The notes: a model not told the origin generated them from the letters alone. Positions 20,738 to 30,830 are shown, counted from the first letter of the stretch. The stretch is 64,000 nt of DNA from Rhizobium sp. 32-5/1 (GCF_029537235.1 NZ_CP120638.1:496001-560000), one strand, 5' to 3'. A program made the numbers and translations.

Positions 20738-21632
20738 TCATTTCCCGACGTATTTGCGCCAGTCATGCTCTTCGCGAAACCCCAAAACTTCGCGAACTTT
20801 CCGGTTCGACAACAGGCCTTCGAATTCACCGATCTCCCGCGTGAACGGGACATTGGGGAAATAGCGGGCCGCTAGCTCGCGGGTCGGTGTATCGGCCGAG
20901 ACGGTATCATTGGCGGCATTGAAGACCTGGTAGCCGAGACCATCCTTTTCGATGCAGAGACCAACGATCTGGCCGAGATCGCGGGCGTCGATATAACTCC
21001 AGGCGATACGCTTGCGTATTTCGGGATTGGCGAAATAGCCGGGGAAACGCTCATATTCATGCGGCTCGATGACGTTGCCGATCTCGCAGCGCGTAAACGT
21101 CGAAACCGCTCCGCTCGGCAAAGGCGCGCGCGGTCTTCTCGTTCACCACCTTGGACAGGCCATAGCTGTCCATCGGATTGACATCATAGTCCTCATCCAG
21201 CGGGAACTGATGAAAATCGCGATGCCCCTCGGCAAAGCAGACGCCGTAGGTGGTCTCGCTGGAAGCGACGATGATCTTGCGGATGCCGAGCTTCACCGCC
21301 GCCTCGATGACATTGTAGGTGCCCATCGTGTTGATGCGGAAGGTCTCGTTGTCGGGCTTGATGAGGATGCGCGGAACGGCGGCGAAATGCACCACGGCGT
21401 CGAAGGGCTGCGGCCCCTGCCCGTGTTCCAGGTCGGGGAAATCGCGGTGCATCGACAGCGCGTTGAAAACCTGGCCGCTATCGGTGATGTCAGCGATCAG
21501 GTTGGTGACGCCGGGGCTGTCCAGCGGCAACAGATCGATGTTGTGGACCTCGTAGCCTGCCTCGATCAAATAGGGCACCGCATGCCGCCCCGCCTTGCCG
21601 GAGCCGCCGGTGAACAATATCCGCTTTTTCAT
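20738..21632 (-). CDS. NAD-dependent epimerase/dehydratase (SDR) family protein, apparent 1-base insertion
   Basis: An extended short-chain dehydrogenase of about 297 residues after correction. It begins MKKRILFTGGSGKAGRHAV, with a glycine-rich NAD-binding turn, and has the YxxxK catalytic pair in YGLSKVVNEK, so a UDP-sugar epimerase, dehydratase or related reaction is likely; the substrate is unknown. The frame shifts at about 21083: FDVYALR should continue IGNVIEPHEYERF. Removing one base there restores it. The GAGGAA site before 21632 supports that start. It is out of place functionally, lying between tufB and tRNA-Trp, with terminators on both sides. Confidence 0.85.
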
Positions 21633-21692
21633 GATGATGTCTTCCTCGCCTTGCATGCCAATCTGCATGAGCCGCAATGTAAGTCACGGCGT

Positions 21693-21730
21693 CAAAAACA
21701 AAAGGCCCCGCCGTCGCCGGCAGGACCTTT
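21693..21730 (-). terminator. Intrinsic terminator downstream of tufB (second of two)
   Basis: On the minus strand a stem AAAGGTCCTGCCG pairs, with two mismatches or wobbles, with CGGCGGGGCCTTT. It is followed by a T-rich tail TTTTGTTTTT. It lies just upstream of the epimerase gene and backs up the hairpin at 21747-21775. Confidence 0.8.
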
Positions 21731-21746
21731 CATAAATAGTTATCGA

Positions 21747-21775
21747 GGAAACGGCGCTTATGGAGCGCCGTTTCC
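21747..21775 (-). terminator. Hairpin terminator downstream of tufB
   Basis: The same perfect 12-bp hairpin as after tufA (GGAAACGGCGCT and its complement, five-base loop). It is part of the duplicated tuf block. The tail is weakly T-rich and a stronger terminator follows. Confidence 0.72.
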
Positions 21776-21786
21776 AACCGAGTAAA

Positions 21787-22962
<1,176 letters not shown>

Positions 22963-23218
22963 GGTGTACGTATCCTGTGATCAATAGATGGGATCATCCG
23001 GCGGCGCCGGTTTGGGGAGGCGTTTAAGGGTTTCGGAAGAATTGCGCAAGACATAATTATTTCGTCGTGCGCGCGACGGCTGGCCGTCTCATATTCGCTA
23101 TATGGTGATTGCCGGCCGCAAATCCAGCCCACTTAGCGCGAAATAGAAAATGCCGCCACATTCAAAAGCTTGAAGGGGTTTTCTGAATCAAAATATGAAA
23201 GGGAGCTTCGAAGGCGCT

Positions 23219-23292
23219 TGGAGCGGGTAGCGGGAATCGAACCCGCGTATTCAGCTTGGAAGGCTGCTGCTCTACCATTGAGCTATACCCGC
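23219..23292 (-). tRNA. tRNA-Gly (TCC anticodon)
   Basis: A 74-nt cloverleaf including CCA. The acceptor stem is GCGGGTA/TACCCGC, the anticodon loop CTTCCAA gives TCC, and the T loop is TTCGATT. It lies between tRNA-Tyr and tufB on the same strand. Confidence 0.97.
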
Positions 23293-23319
23293 GGTGTGGT
23301 CATCGATCCCATGACAGAA

Positions 23320-23404
23320 TGGTGGAGGGAGTTGGATTTGAACCAACGTAGGCTGAGCCAACGGATTTACAGTCCGTCCCCTTTAACCACTCGGGCATCC
23401 CTCC
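23320..23404 (-). tRNA. tRNA-Tyr (GTA anticodon)
   Basis: An 85-nt class II tRNA with a long variable arm and encoded CCA. The acceptor stem is GGAGGGA/TCCCTCC, the anticodon loop CTGTAAA gives GTA, and the T loop is TTCAAAT. It is first in the tRNA-Tyr-tRNA-Gly-tufB unit. Confidence 0.97.
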
Positions 23405-23489
23405 ATTATTCCGTCGGGATCAAGCGACCAAGCTTGTCAGATCAAAGCGGTTCCGGCCGGAGCAAGTCGCCCCTTCAATCTGCGCCGGG

Positions 23490-23518
23490 TATATGACCGT
23501 CCCGTTTCATCCTGTCAA
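23490..23518 (-). promoter_or_regulatory. Sigma-70-type promoter for tRNA-Tyr-tRNA-Gly-tufB
   Basis: The minus strand has a perfect TTGACA (23513-23518), a 17-base spacer and CATATA (23490-23495). The predicted start is near 23483, about 80 bases upstream of tRNA-Tyr. No other good promoter is seen before tufB. Confidence 0.65.
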
Positions 23519-23622
23519 CACGACCGGTCAGAAAAAGTTGCGAAATCCGCTACAAAGGGGACCGGCTGCGGATTTCTCGAAAAATGGTTCCAAGCCGGCC
23601 TCTTCCTCAGTATAAGGCAGCT

Positions 23623-24504
23623 ATGAGCAAAGATAATCCGGGCGACGGACACGCCAAAGACACCCATTATGCCACCCTGCGCCGCGCCCATCGCGATGCG
23701 CGCCGCGAACGTGGCGAAATCCCGACACCGGTGCAGGACCGACGCAAGAAGAATGCTGCGGGCGACTGGACAGCGCCGACGCTTATGCCTGACCAGGTCC
23801 TGCTTTACGGCATCCACACGGTGCGCGCCGCGCTCGACAACAAGGAACGGCAGATCATCAAGCTGTCGCTGACGCAGAACGCTTTGGTGCGCCTGGAGAT
23901 CGGCCCTGTCGAGGAACTCGGATTTCCCGTCGAGATCGTCTCACCCCAGGATCTGGACAAGATCCTCGGCCCCGACGCGATCCATCAAGGTGTCATGCTG
24001 GAAACGCGTCCCCTGCCCGTCCGCCGCCTGTCGGCGTTGACCGACAGCCCGCTGATCCTCGTTCTCGACCAGATCACCGATCCGCACAATGTCGGCGCGA
24101 TCATGCGTTCGGCGGTTGCCTTCAATGCCGGCGCCCTGATCACCACCATGCGCCACAGCCCGACGGAATCCGGCGTTCTGGCGAAATCCGCATCCGGTGC
24201 GCTGGAAATGATCCCCTATATCCAGATCACCAATCTGGCCGATGCGCTGGACGAGTTGCACAAGCTTGGCTTCACCTCGATCGGGCTTGATTCGGAAGGT
24301 CCCGCTCCCTTGGAAACCACGCTTGCCGGGCGCAAGATCGCGCTGGTGCTCGGCGCCGAGGGCAAGGGCCTGCGCCAGAAGACGCGTTCGACGGTGACGG
24401 CGCTTGCCCGGCTCGACATGCCCGGCGCCATCAAGTCGCTGAACGTTTCCAATGCGGCAGCGATTGCCATGTACGCCGCGCGGGCGCATCTCGCCAAAGG
24501 CTGA
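23623..24504 (+). CDS. rlmB: 23S rRNA 2'-O-methyltransferase, RlmB/TrmH (SpoU) family
   Basis: A 293-residue SpoU-type methyltransferase. It has an N-terminal substrate-binding domain (LLYGIHTVRAALDNKERQI) and a C-terminal knotted domain with the three SPOUT motifs: LILVLDQITDPHNVGAIMRS, KIALVLGAEGKGLRQKT and DMPGAIKSLNVSNAAAIAMY. RlmB methylates G2251 in the P loop of 23S rRNA; exact target assignment is by family. I chose the ATG at 23623 (AAGG upstream) over one 39 bases earlier. It has a basic, poorly conserved N-terminal extension of about 50 residues. It begins beside the tRNA-Tyr promoter, in the opposite direction. Confidence 0.9.
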   Translation: MSKDNPGDGHAKDTHYATLRRAHRDARRERGEIPTPVQDRRKKNAAGDWTAPTLMPDQVLLYGIHTVRAALDNKERQIIKLSLTQNALVRLEIGPVEELGFPVEIVSPQDLDKILGPDAIHQGVMLETRPLPVRRLSALTDSPLILVLDQITDPHNVGAIMRSAVAFNAGALITTMRHSPTESGVLAKSASGALEMIPYIQITNLADALDELHKLGFTSIGLDSEGPAPLETTLAGRKIALVLGAEGKGLRQKTRSTVTALARLDMPGAIKSLNVSNAAAIAMYAARAHLAKG

Positions 24505-24509
24505 AGCGG

Positions 24510-24788
24510 TCAGTTCTGGAAAGACGTTTGAAAATTGCGCAGCCCGGCCGTCGGACAGCCATCCTGCAGCCGACGCCAGGTCGTGACGTTCAGATCCATC
24601 TCGCAGCGCGCGAGGTAAGCCGTATCGCCGGCGCGGATGCAGACCGTCTCGCCGATCTCATGTTTTGAACCGTCGCGATTGCGGCAGGTACAATTGGCAT
24701 CTGGCGGTGAGGCATGACTATGGGCCGGCATCATGACGGCGCCGGCTGCGAGCAAAGCTGGAAACAGGATTACAGCCGTCGTTTGCAT
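24510..24788 (-). CDS. Small secreted cysteine-containing protein, unknown function
   Basis: A 92-residue protein with a clear signal peptide (MQTTAVILFPALLAAGAVMM, then AHSHA before the likely cleavage). The mature part is about 67 residues with four or five cysteines (CTCRNRDG, VCIRAGD, ARCEMD, DGC), which suggests disulfides in the periplasm. A start two codons earlier is possible. It is convergent with rlmB, ending five bases from it. I do not recognise a named family. Confidence 0.7.
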   Translation of the reverse strand: MQTTAVILFPALLAAGAVMMPAHSHASPPDANCTCRNRDGSKHEIGETVCIRAGDTAYLARCEMDLNVTTWRRLQDGCPTAGLRNFQTSFQN

Positions 24789-24863
24789 GACCACAGTTTA
24801 GCGCAAAATGACGTCTTGTCGATGCCGCAATCCGTTACCGCGACACATGCAAAAACCGGGCAA

Positions 24864-25076
24864 TCAGGCTTTCTTCAGAAACTCCGTGCGCAACACAAGA
24901 CCCTTGATCTTGGCATGGCGACATTCGACCTCGTCCGGCTCGTCGGTCAGGTGGATGCCCTTGATGACGGTGCCGCGCTTCAAGGTCTCGGACGTTCCCT
25001 TGACCTTCAGATCCTTGATCAGCGTGACGTTGTCGCCTTCCTTGAGGATCGTGCCGTTGCTGTCCTTGACGTCCAT
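24864..25076 (-). CDS. YjdM/PhnA-type small protein
   Basis: A 70-residue protein matching the C-terminal domain of the PhnA/YjdM family (VKDSNGTILKEGDNVTLIKD; RGTVIKGIHL; VECRHAKIKGLVLRTEFLKK). The family name comes from a historical link to phosphonate genes, but YjdM is not required for phosphonate breakdown and its role is unclear. The zinc-ribbon N-terminal half found in E. coli is absent, as is common in alphaproteobacteria. The ATG at 25076 gives a family-sized protein; the longer in-frame reading upstream is low-complexity and not supported. Confidence 0.8.
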   Translation of the reverse strand: MDVKDSNGTILKEGDNVTLIKDLKVKGTSETLKRGTVIKGIHLTDEPDEVECRHAKIKGLVLRTEFLKKA

Positions 25077-25199
25077 CTTCACTGTCCCTTGCTGCGCAGG
25101 CGTCCCCTGACGGAAAAGCCTGATTCCATGATTGCAGCGCTTTAGCGCCTTCGAGAGGCTTCGTCTAGCATTGGCACGCAAGCTCGAACGCACAGCAAA

Positions 25200-25228
25200 C
25201 CGCCGGGCACTGGGGAAAGGCCCGGCGG
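25200..25228 (-). terminator. Hairpin downstream of azoR
   Basis: A perfect 9-bp stem CCGCCGGGC/GCCCGGCGG has an 11-base loop. It lies about 20 bases after the azoR stop on the minus strand, with a short TTT tail. Confidence 0.6.
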
Positions 25229-25248
25229 TCGCGGAGATCAGGAATGAA

Positions 25249-25875
25249 TCAGGCGGCGGTGGCGAACTGACCGTGTTCGGCGATGACCTTTTCAGCGCCT
25301 GCAATGGCAGACTGCTTGGCATCGTCGCCCATGGCAAGGCCTTCGGCACGGATAAACTCGACATCGGTGATACCGATAAAGCCCAGGACAGTCGTCAGGT
25401 ATGCTTCCTGATGATCCATGGCAGCGACCGGCGATGCGCCCGAATAATGGCCGCCGCGCGTGGAGGCGACAATGACCTTCTTGCCTTTGGCGAGGCCTTC
25501 GACGCCGGTTTCCGTGTAGCGGAATGTGGTGCCGGCAACCAGAATGCGGTCGATCCATGTCTTCAACTGGGTCGGGACGGCGAAATTGTACATCGGTGCG
25601 CCGATCACCACGACATCAGCAGCGAGAAACTCTTCCAGCGCGGTGCGGCCGGCATCAAGTTCCGAGGCCAGCGATGCCTCGATGCCTTCCGGGCCGGCCG
25701 AGGCCGCCATCAGGTGTGCCCCACTCAGATGCGCCAGCGGTGCGGCGACGAGATCGCGGTATGTTACGGAGGCGGGTTCCGTTTGCGCCTTCAGGCGCGC
25801 AACGATTGATGCCGTCAGCCGGCGGGAAACGGAGTGATCTCCGAGAATTCCGGAGTCGATATGCAGAACGTTCAT
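25249..25875 (-). CDS. azoR: FMN-dependent NADH:quinone/azo reductase
   Basis: A 208-residue flavodoxin-fold oxidoreductase of the AzoR family, which reduces quinones and azo compounds with NADH through FMN. Family elements are the N-terminal FMN phosphate loop (LHIDSGILGDHSVSRRL), the GAPMYNFAVPTQLKTWID segment near residue 95, and ASTRGGHY. The ATG at 25875 follows AAAGGTG by six bases. It is divergent from a LysR-type regulator, 147 bases away, a common arrangement in which the regulator responds to quinone or electrophile stress. Confidence 0.93.
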   Translation of the reverse strand: MNVLHIDSGILGDHSVSRRLTASIVARLKAQTEPASVTYRDLVAAPLAHLSGAHLMAASAGPEGIEASLASELDAGRTALEEFLAADVVVIGAPMYNFAVPTQLKTWIDRILVAGTTFRYTETGVEGLAKGKKVIVASTRGGHYSGASPVAAMDHQEAYLTTVLGFIGITDVEFIRAEGLAMGDDAKQSAIAGAEKVIAEHGQFATAA

Positions 25876-26022
25876 GGGTGGCACCTTTGCGGGGTTGTTG
25901 TATCAATTGCGGTGCACAACATATGTTTCGAAAACAATCAGCCGATAAGCCAGTGCTTTTTCGACACGCCGTTTCCTGCTAGAAACAATCGGATCAACAA
26001 AACGATAGCGATGGAGCCCGCC

Positions 26023-26971
26023 ATGCAGGACCTCAACGACCTCGCCCTTTTCGCCGCTGTCGTAAAACACAAGGGCTTTTCAGCCGCGGCCCGCGTGCTC
26101 AATATTCCGAAATCCAAGCTCAGCAAACATGTTGCCCGGCTGGAGCAGCAGCTTGACGTTCGGCTGCTCGAGCGCTCAACGCGAAAGCTGCGCGTGACCG
26201 ACATCGGCCAGGCCTTCTATGAGCGCTGCGAAACGATCCTGGCCGGCGTCGAAGCGGCGGAAGCCGTGGTCGCAGTGGCAAAGAGCGAACCGGCAGGGCT
26301 GGTACGCCTTGCCTGCCCGATCGGCTTCTCGCCGATGATCGCCCATATCATCCCGGCCTTTCACCGCCTCTATCCCGGCACCCGCGTGCTGATCACGGCG
26401 ACAGAATCGCCGCATCGATCTGGTCGAGGAGCGCTTCGACATCGCCCTGCGGGCGCGCGACGAACTGGACACGGACAACCAGCTGATCGTGCGAAAGCTC
26501 GGTGCGGCGCGCAGCTATCTCGCAGCGAGCCCGGATCTCCTGTCACGCCTGCCGCCGGTCACGATCGATACGCTCGGCAAGATGCCGACCTTGTCGCTGA
26601 ACGAACAGCACGCGACAGATACATGGACGCTGTTTCGACCGGACGGAACCAGCCGTGACGTTTCGCATGTACCCATCATCGGCTGCAGCGATTTTGGCAT
26701 CATCGAGCAGGCGGCGATCGACGGCGTCGGCATTGCGATGCTGCCGCATCACATCGTCGAGCGCGGTTTCCGGACGGGTAGCCTGGTGCCGGTCCTGCCG
26801 GAATGGACATCGAAAGAGGTCATCGTGCATCTCGTCTTTACGTCCCGCCACGGCATCCTTCCTGGGGTTCGTGCCCTTATCGATCACTTGGCGGACGCCC
26901 TGCCCGGCGCCATGGCCCGCTGCTCGGAGATGGAGCCGCGCGAAGCGACATTGTTGCGCGCTGCCGAATAG
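26023..26971 (+). CDS. LysR-family transcriptional regulator (apparent 1-base insertion)
   Basis: After correction this is a 315-residue LysR regulator. Residues 1-60 form the winged helix-turn-helix (DLALFAAVVKHKGFSAAARV, then IPKSKLSKHVARLEQQLDVRL). The effector-binding domain follows. The frame breaks near 26405: ITATE should run into NRRIDLVEERFDIALRARD or similar, and continues in the +1 frame to the normal end. The 949-base span is one base over a whole number of codons, so one extra base is the simplest explanation; the site includes GAATC. GGAG precedes the ATG. It is divergent from azoR, which it probably controls. Confidence 0.88.
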
Positions 26972-27119
26972 GCTGTAAACATCGGGAAGCCTACCCAGGG
27001 ACATGGCTGCGACATGCAGGAACAGGGCGGCGACGGGGATCGGGGACAACACGGGATGACACGGGAACGGCGGCGGCGAGATCGTCAGGCGGCGCAGGAC
27101 AGCCATCGGCGCGACCCTG

Positions 27120-27779
27120 GTGGCGGGTATTGCCTTTCTCGCCGGCATGACCGATGCGATCGGCCTGCTGCACCTGGGCAGTTTCGTCTCTTTTATGAGC
27201 GGCAACACGACGCAGGCTGCGGTCGCCATCGCGCGCGGCCAGTCCGATCATGCCTTTCTTCTGCTCGGTGGCCTGATGGTCTTCATCATCGGCAATGCCC
27301 TTGGCATCATCATCGCCCATGGCGCGGCGCGGCGAACCTTCCGCGTCCTTGCAACGGTGACGGTCCTACTGGCACTCGCCTCCCTGTTGACGCCTCAAGG
27401 TTTGAAGGTCGCGCAATTCTACCTGATCATTCTCGCCATGGGTGTCATCAATACCGCCGTCGAGCATATCGAAGGCCTGCCGATCGGGCTCACCTATGTC
27501 ACCGGCGGCCTGTCGCGATTCGGTCGCGGACTTGGCCGGATGCTGATCGGCCAAAGCCATCCCGGCTGGCTGATCCAGAGTGTGCCCTGGCTCGGCATGG
27601 CCGTCGGCGCTGTCTGCGGCGCGCTCGCCGAAATCCACTTTTCCGGCGCCGCAATCTGGATGACATGCAGCCTCTCGGCAGTGCTTGCCATCGCCAGCTT
27701 CTTCATCCCGCCCCGCCTGCAACGGCGGCTCGCACATTATCACGCACCAACGCGCAAGATCCCAAAGCCCAGCGTCTAG
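27120..27779 (+). CDS. DUF1275 (YoaK-type) membrane protein
   Basis: A 219-residue polytopic membrane protein of the DUF1275 family, with GMTDAIGLLHLGSFVSFMSG in the first helix pair, a family hallmark, and about six hydrophobic spans. Function in the family is unknown; small-molecule transport is a guess. The frame opens with a GTG at 27120 and no good ribosome binding site. A plausible alternative is the ATG at 27058 (MTRERRRR), which would join the same protein as EIVRRRRTAIGATLVAG if one base were missing near 27070, in line with the other indels here. The end at 27779 is firm. Confidence 0.8.
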   Translation: MAGIAFLAGMTDAIGLLHLGSFVSFMSGNTTQAAVAIARGQSDHAFLLLGGLMVFIIGNALGIIIAHGAARRTFRVLATVTVLLALASLLTPQGLKVAQFYLIILAMGVINTAVEHIEGLPIGLTYVTGGLSRFGRGLGRMLIGQSHPGWLIQSVPWLGMAVGAVCGALAEIHFSGAAIWMTCSLSAVLAIASFFIPPRLQRRLAHYHAPTRKIPKPSV

Positions 27780-27908
27780 ACCGCGTTTGCGGCAACCATT
27801 GGCCCTGCAGAAACACCTTTGGAACGACCGATCGCATCTCAAAAAAACGGAAAGAGCAGCATTTTCACTTTACACAGCAACAGAATCTGCTAACTCCCTC
27901 CCCGTGCT

Positions 27909-27984
<76 letters not shown>

Positions 27985-28140
27985 TTTCTTTCCTTTTCCC
28001 TTGTGTTCTTTTGTGCATGATGACGCGGGCATCGTTTGGGCGATGCTGTCGGCTGCCGTCATGTTCTTGGGGCAGATGACTGCTATATTCGCAGGCCCGC
28101 CCTAAAGGTACGGTCGCGCAGACAAACAGACAGGCATTTC

Positions 28141-28913
28141 ATGGCTCGCACATTCCAGACCATCGCCTTCGTCGCCTCTCCCGCCGACGAAGCGCAGAAG
28201 GCGGCTGAAGAACTGGCGGCGATTTACGGCAACGAGGATCCGGCGACAGCCGATGTCGTCGTGGCGCTTGGCGGCGATGGCTTCATGCTGCAGACGCTGC
28301 ACAAGACGATGAATTCCGGCAAGCTGGTCTACGGCATGAACCGCGGGTCGATCGGCTTTCTGATGAACCGATACAGCACGGAAAACCTGCGCGAACGCCT
28401 GTCGGAGGCCGTCGAGAATGCCTTCCGACCGCTCGAAATGCAGACAGTGGACAGCGACGGCAACCGCTTCAAGGCCCTCGCCATCAACGAGGTCTATCTC
28501 TTCCGACAATCCTATCAGGCGGCAAAGCTAAGGGTGGTGGTTGATGGCCGCGTCCGGCTGGAAGAACTGATCTGCGACGGCGTGCTGCTCTCGACGCCGG
28601 CGGGCTCCACTGCCTATAATCTCTCAGCGCATGGACCGATCCTGCCGCTGGAGGCGCCGCTTCTGGCTCTGACCCCTGTCAGCCCGTTTCGCCCGAGGCG
28701 CTGGCGGGGGCGCTTCTTCCCAACAAGGTGACGGTCGATATCACCATTCTTGAGGCCGAAAAACGGCCGGTCAACGCAGTTGCCGACCATGTCGAAGTCA
28801 AGTCTGTCGTCCAGGTTCGCATCGCCGAATCGGAGAACATCACGGCCTGCATTCTTTCAGACCCGGATTATTCATGGTCGGACCGGATTCTTGCCGAGCA
28901 GTTTTCGAATTGA
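28141..28913 (+). CDS. nadK: NAD kinase (apparent 1-base deletion)
   Basis: NadK phosphorylates NAD to NADP and is essential. After correction this is a 257-residue short NadK. The GGDG motif is in [19 protein letters not shown] (about residue 40), followed by [23 protein letters not shown] and the second conserved block [20 protein letters not shown]. At about 28706-28711 (GGGGG run) the frame shifts and stops early; with one extra G it continues [15 protein letters not shown] to a normal end at 28913. I infer a consensus error. tRNA-Thr is upstream; a secreted-protein gene follows. Confidence 0.92.
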
Positions 28914-28984
28914 GCGTGACGCCGGCGTCGGAACATGGTGATATTGCTGGAGGATCAAACGCAAAGAGCCCTGGAGTTTCCGGA

Positions 28985-29515
28985 ATGTATCGGACTGGCG
29001 TTTTCACCCTCTGTGCCATTTTGACATTTCTGGCCACGGCAGCACCGGCGCAGGAGGTCGACATCCTGCCAAGCAACGTGATTTTTGTGACCAGCACCGG
29101 ATACTGGGAGGAAAGCGGCGACCCGCTTGATGTTCTCGACCCGTTGGCCGCTCCTTCAACCCGGCAGACAGAGCCGGCGACTGAAACGACCGCAAAGTCG
29201 GAACCGGTGCAGCGCGGCTACTACAAGCTGATTGCAGTGCGCCAAGTGGATGGCACCGCCCATATCCATCTCCAGCAGATCGCGTCCGGCCCTGAGGGTC
29301 CGAAGGTGATTTCATCGGCTGAACTCGAAGAGTTTTCGAACCTGAAGGCCTATATCACCGACATCCGCCCGGAAAGTTCGACCGGCATCGCTCGCCAACC
29401 AGGCATGTTTGCCACGGTCTACCTAAAAACTGACCCGCAGGCCCTGGAACCCGACAGCTGGACCGTACTGATCGACGATATCGGCGACATCAAGGTCGAG
29501 CGGGCAACGAACTGA
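28985..29515 (+). CDS. Secreted or periplasmic protein of unknown function
   Basis: A 176-residue protein starting MYRTGVFTLCAILTFLATAA, a typical signal peptide with cleavage near APAQ-EV. The mature domain has a beta-rich look (GYYKLIAVRQVDGTAHIHLQ; PDSWTVLIDDIGDIKVE) and a Thr/Glu/Pro-rich linker near residues 55-75. GGAG lies eight bases before the ATG. It follows nadK by about 70 bases and ends at a bidirectional terminator. I do not recognise a characterised family; similar proteins probably exist across rhizobia. Confidence 0.72.
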   Translation: MYRTGVFTLCAILTFLATAAPAQEVDILPSNVIFVTSTGYWEESGDPLDVLDPLAAPSTRQTEPATETTAKSEPVQRGYYKLIAVRQVDGTAHIHLQQIASGPEGPKVISSAELEEFSNLKAYITDIRPESSTGIARQPGMFATVYLKTDPQALEPDSWTVLIDDIGDIKVERATN

Positions 29516-29541
29516 AGCAGTCGTTGCATTGAGTGCACTAA

Positions 29542-29570
29542 AAAACCGGGCGCTTTTCACACCCGGTTTT
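29542..29570. terminator. Bidirectional terminator between the secreted-protein gene and prfB
   Basis: AAAACCGGG pairs with CCCGGTTTT across an 11-base loop, with A and T runs on both sides. It separates convergent genes ending at 29515 and 29597. Confidence 0.85.
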
Positions 29571-29596
29571 CGCTTCATCAAGCCTGAATGGCCCTA

Positions 29597-30728
29597 TCAG
29601 TTCAGGTCATCGACCACGGCATCTGCGCCGCCATTGACGCGGTGGGCCAGTGCCGCTTCCATGAACTCGTTCAGGTCGCCGTCGAGAACATCGTCCGGTG
29701 CCGTGCTGGCAACGCCGGTGCGCAAGTCCTTGACCAGCTGGTAGGGTTGCAGCACGTAGGAGCGGATCTGGTGTCCCCAGCCGATATCGCTCTTCGAGGC
29801 GGCTTCGGCGTTGGCCGCTTCTTCGCGTTTCTTCAACTCGGCCTCATAGAGACGGGCGCGCAGCATGTCCCAGGCCTTGGCCTTGTTCTTGTGCTGCGAG
29901 CGCTCCTGCTGGCACTGCACGACGATGCCGGACGGCATATGCGTGATGCGCACGGCCGAATCGGTGGTGTTGACGTGCTGGCCACCGGCACCCGACGAGC
30001 GGTAGGTGTCGATGCGGCAATCGCTCTCGTTGATGTCAATCTGGATCAGATCGTCGATGACAGGATAGACCCAGATGGACGAAAATGAGGTGTGGCGCCG
30101 GGCGTTGCTGTCGAAAGGCGAAATCCGCACGAGGCGGTGCACGCCCGATTCCGTCTTCAGCCAGCCATAGGCATTGTGTCCCTTGACGAGCAAAGTCGCC
30201 GACTTGATGCCGGCTTCTTCGCCGTCATGCACTTCCATCAGTTCGACCTTGTAGCCCTGGCGTTCGGCCCAGCGGGTATACATGCGCAAAAGGATGTTCG
30301 CCCAGTCCTGGCTCTCCGTGCCGCCGGCGCCGGAATGCACTTCGAGATAGGTGTCGTTGCCATCGGCCTCGCCGGACAGCATCGCCTCGACCTGGCGCCG
30401 TGCCGCTTCGGTGCGCAGGACGCGAAGCGCGTCCTCGGCTTCCTTGATGACGTCGGTATCGCCCTCTTCCTCACCGAGTTCGATGAGGTCGATAGCATCC
30501 TGCATCTGCTGCTCGAAGGCGCGGACACTGTTGATGCCGTCATCAAGCTGCTGGCGTTCGCGCATCAGCTTTTGCGCTTCCGCGGCATCGTTCCAGAGGT
30601 TGGGATCCTCCGACTTGTTGTTCAACCAGTCCAGTCGTCTTACCGCCTGATCCCAGTCAAAGATGCCTCCTCAGCAGGCTTATGGCCTGCTTGATTTCGT
30701 CGACGATATTTTCGATTTCGGTCCGCAT
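29597..30728 (-). CDS. prfB: Peptide chain release factor 2 (programmed +1 frameshift)
   Basis: RF2 terminates translation at UGA and UAA. The coding sequence starts at ATG 30728 ([20 protein letters not shown]), meets an in-frame TGA after about 23 codons, and continues in the +1 frame as [19 protein letters not shown] to a normal C-terminus at 29597. The product is 376 residues. The tripeptide region is intact in the main frame and the GGQ hydrolysis motif is in [19 protein letters not shown]. The slip site has every element of the classical RF2 autoregulatory frameshift. A recent consensus error is therefore unlikely here, in contrast to the other frameshifts in the window. mrcA ends 102 bases upstream. 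Confidence 0.96.
30656..30671 (-). promoter_or_regulatory. prfB programmed frameshift site
   Basis: On the minus strand the order is AGGAGG (30666-30671), three bases, then CTT TGA C (30656-30662). This matches the E. coli RF2 recoding site: an internal Shine-Dalgarno three bases before the slippery CTT, and a weak TGAC stop read by RF2 itself. Low RF2 lets the ribosome slip +1 and make more RF2. Confidence 0.95.
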
Positions 30729-30830
30729 GGTCCTGCTTCTTGACGCCTGAATTATGGATGTGCCGTGCATAAACACGGCAGCTTGCGATGTAAAGCCGAC
30801 TCTCGGTTTCTAAAGGCTGGAACCGGCGGA

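Noticed and set aside
25076-25364. An N-terminal extension of the PhnA-like protein
   Set aside because: The upstream in-frame residues are low-complexity and Ser/Pro/Arg-rich, overlapping the azoR 3' end; the ATG at 25076 gives the known short family form.
29597-30728. The prfB frameshift as another sequencing error
   Set aside because: The slip codon, TGAC stop and AGGAGG at three-base spacing match the classical RF2 recoding site, so it is genuine.
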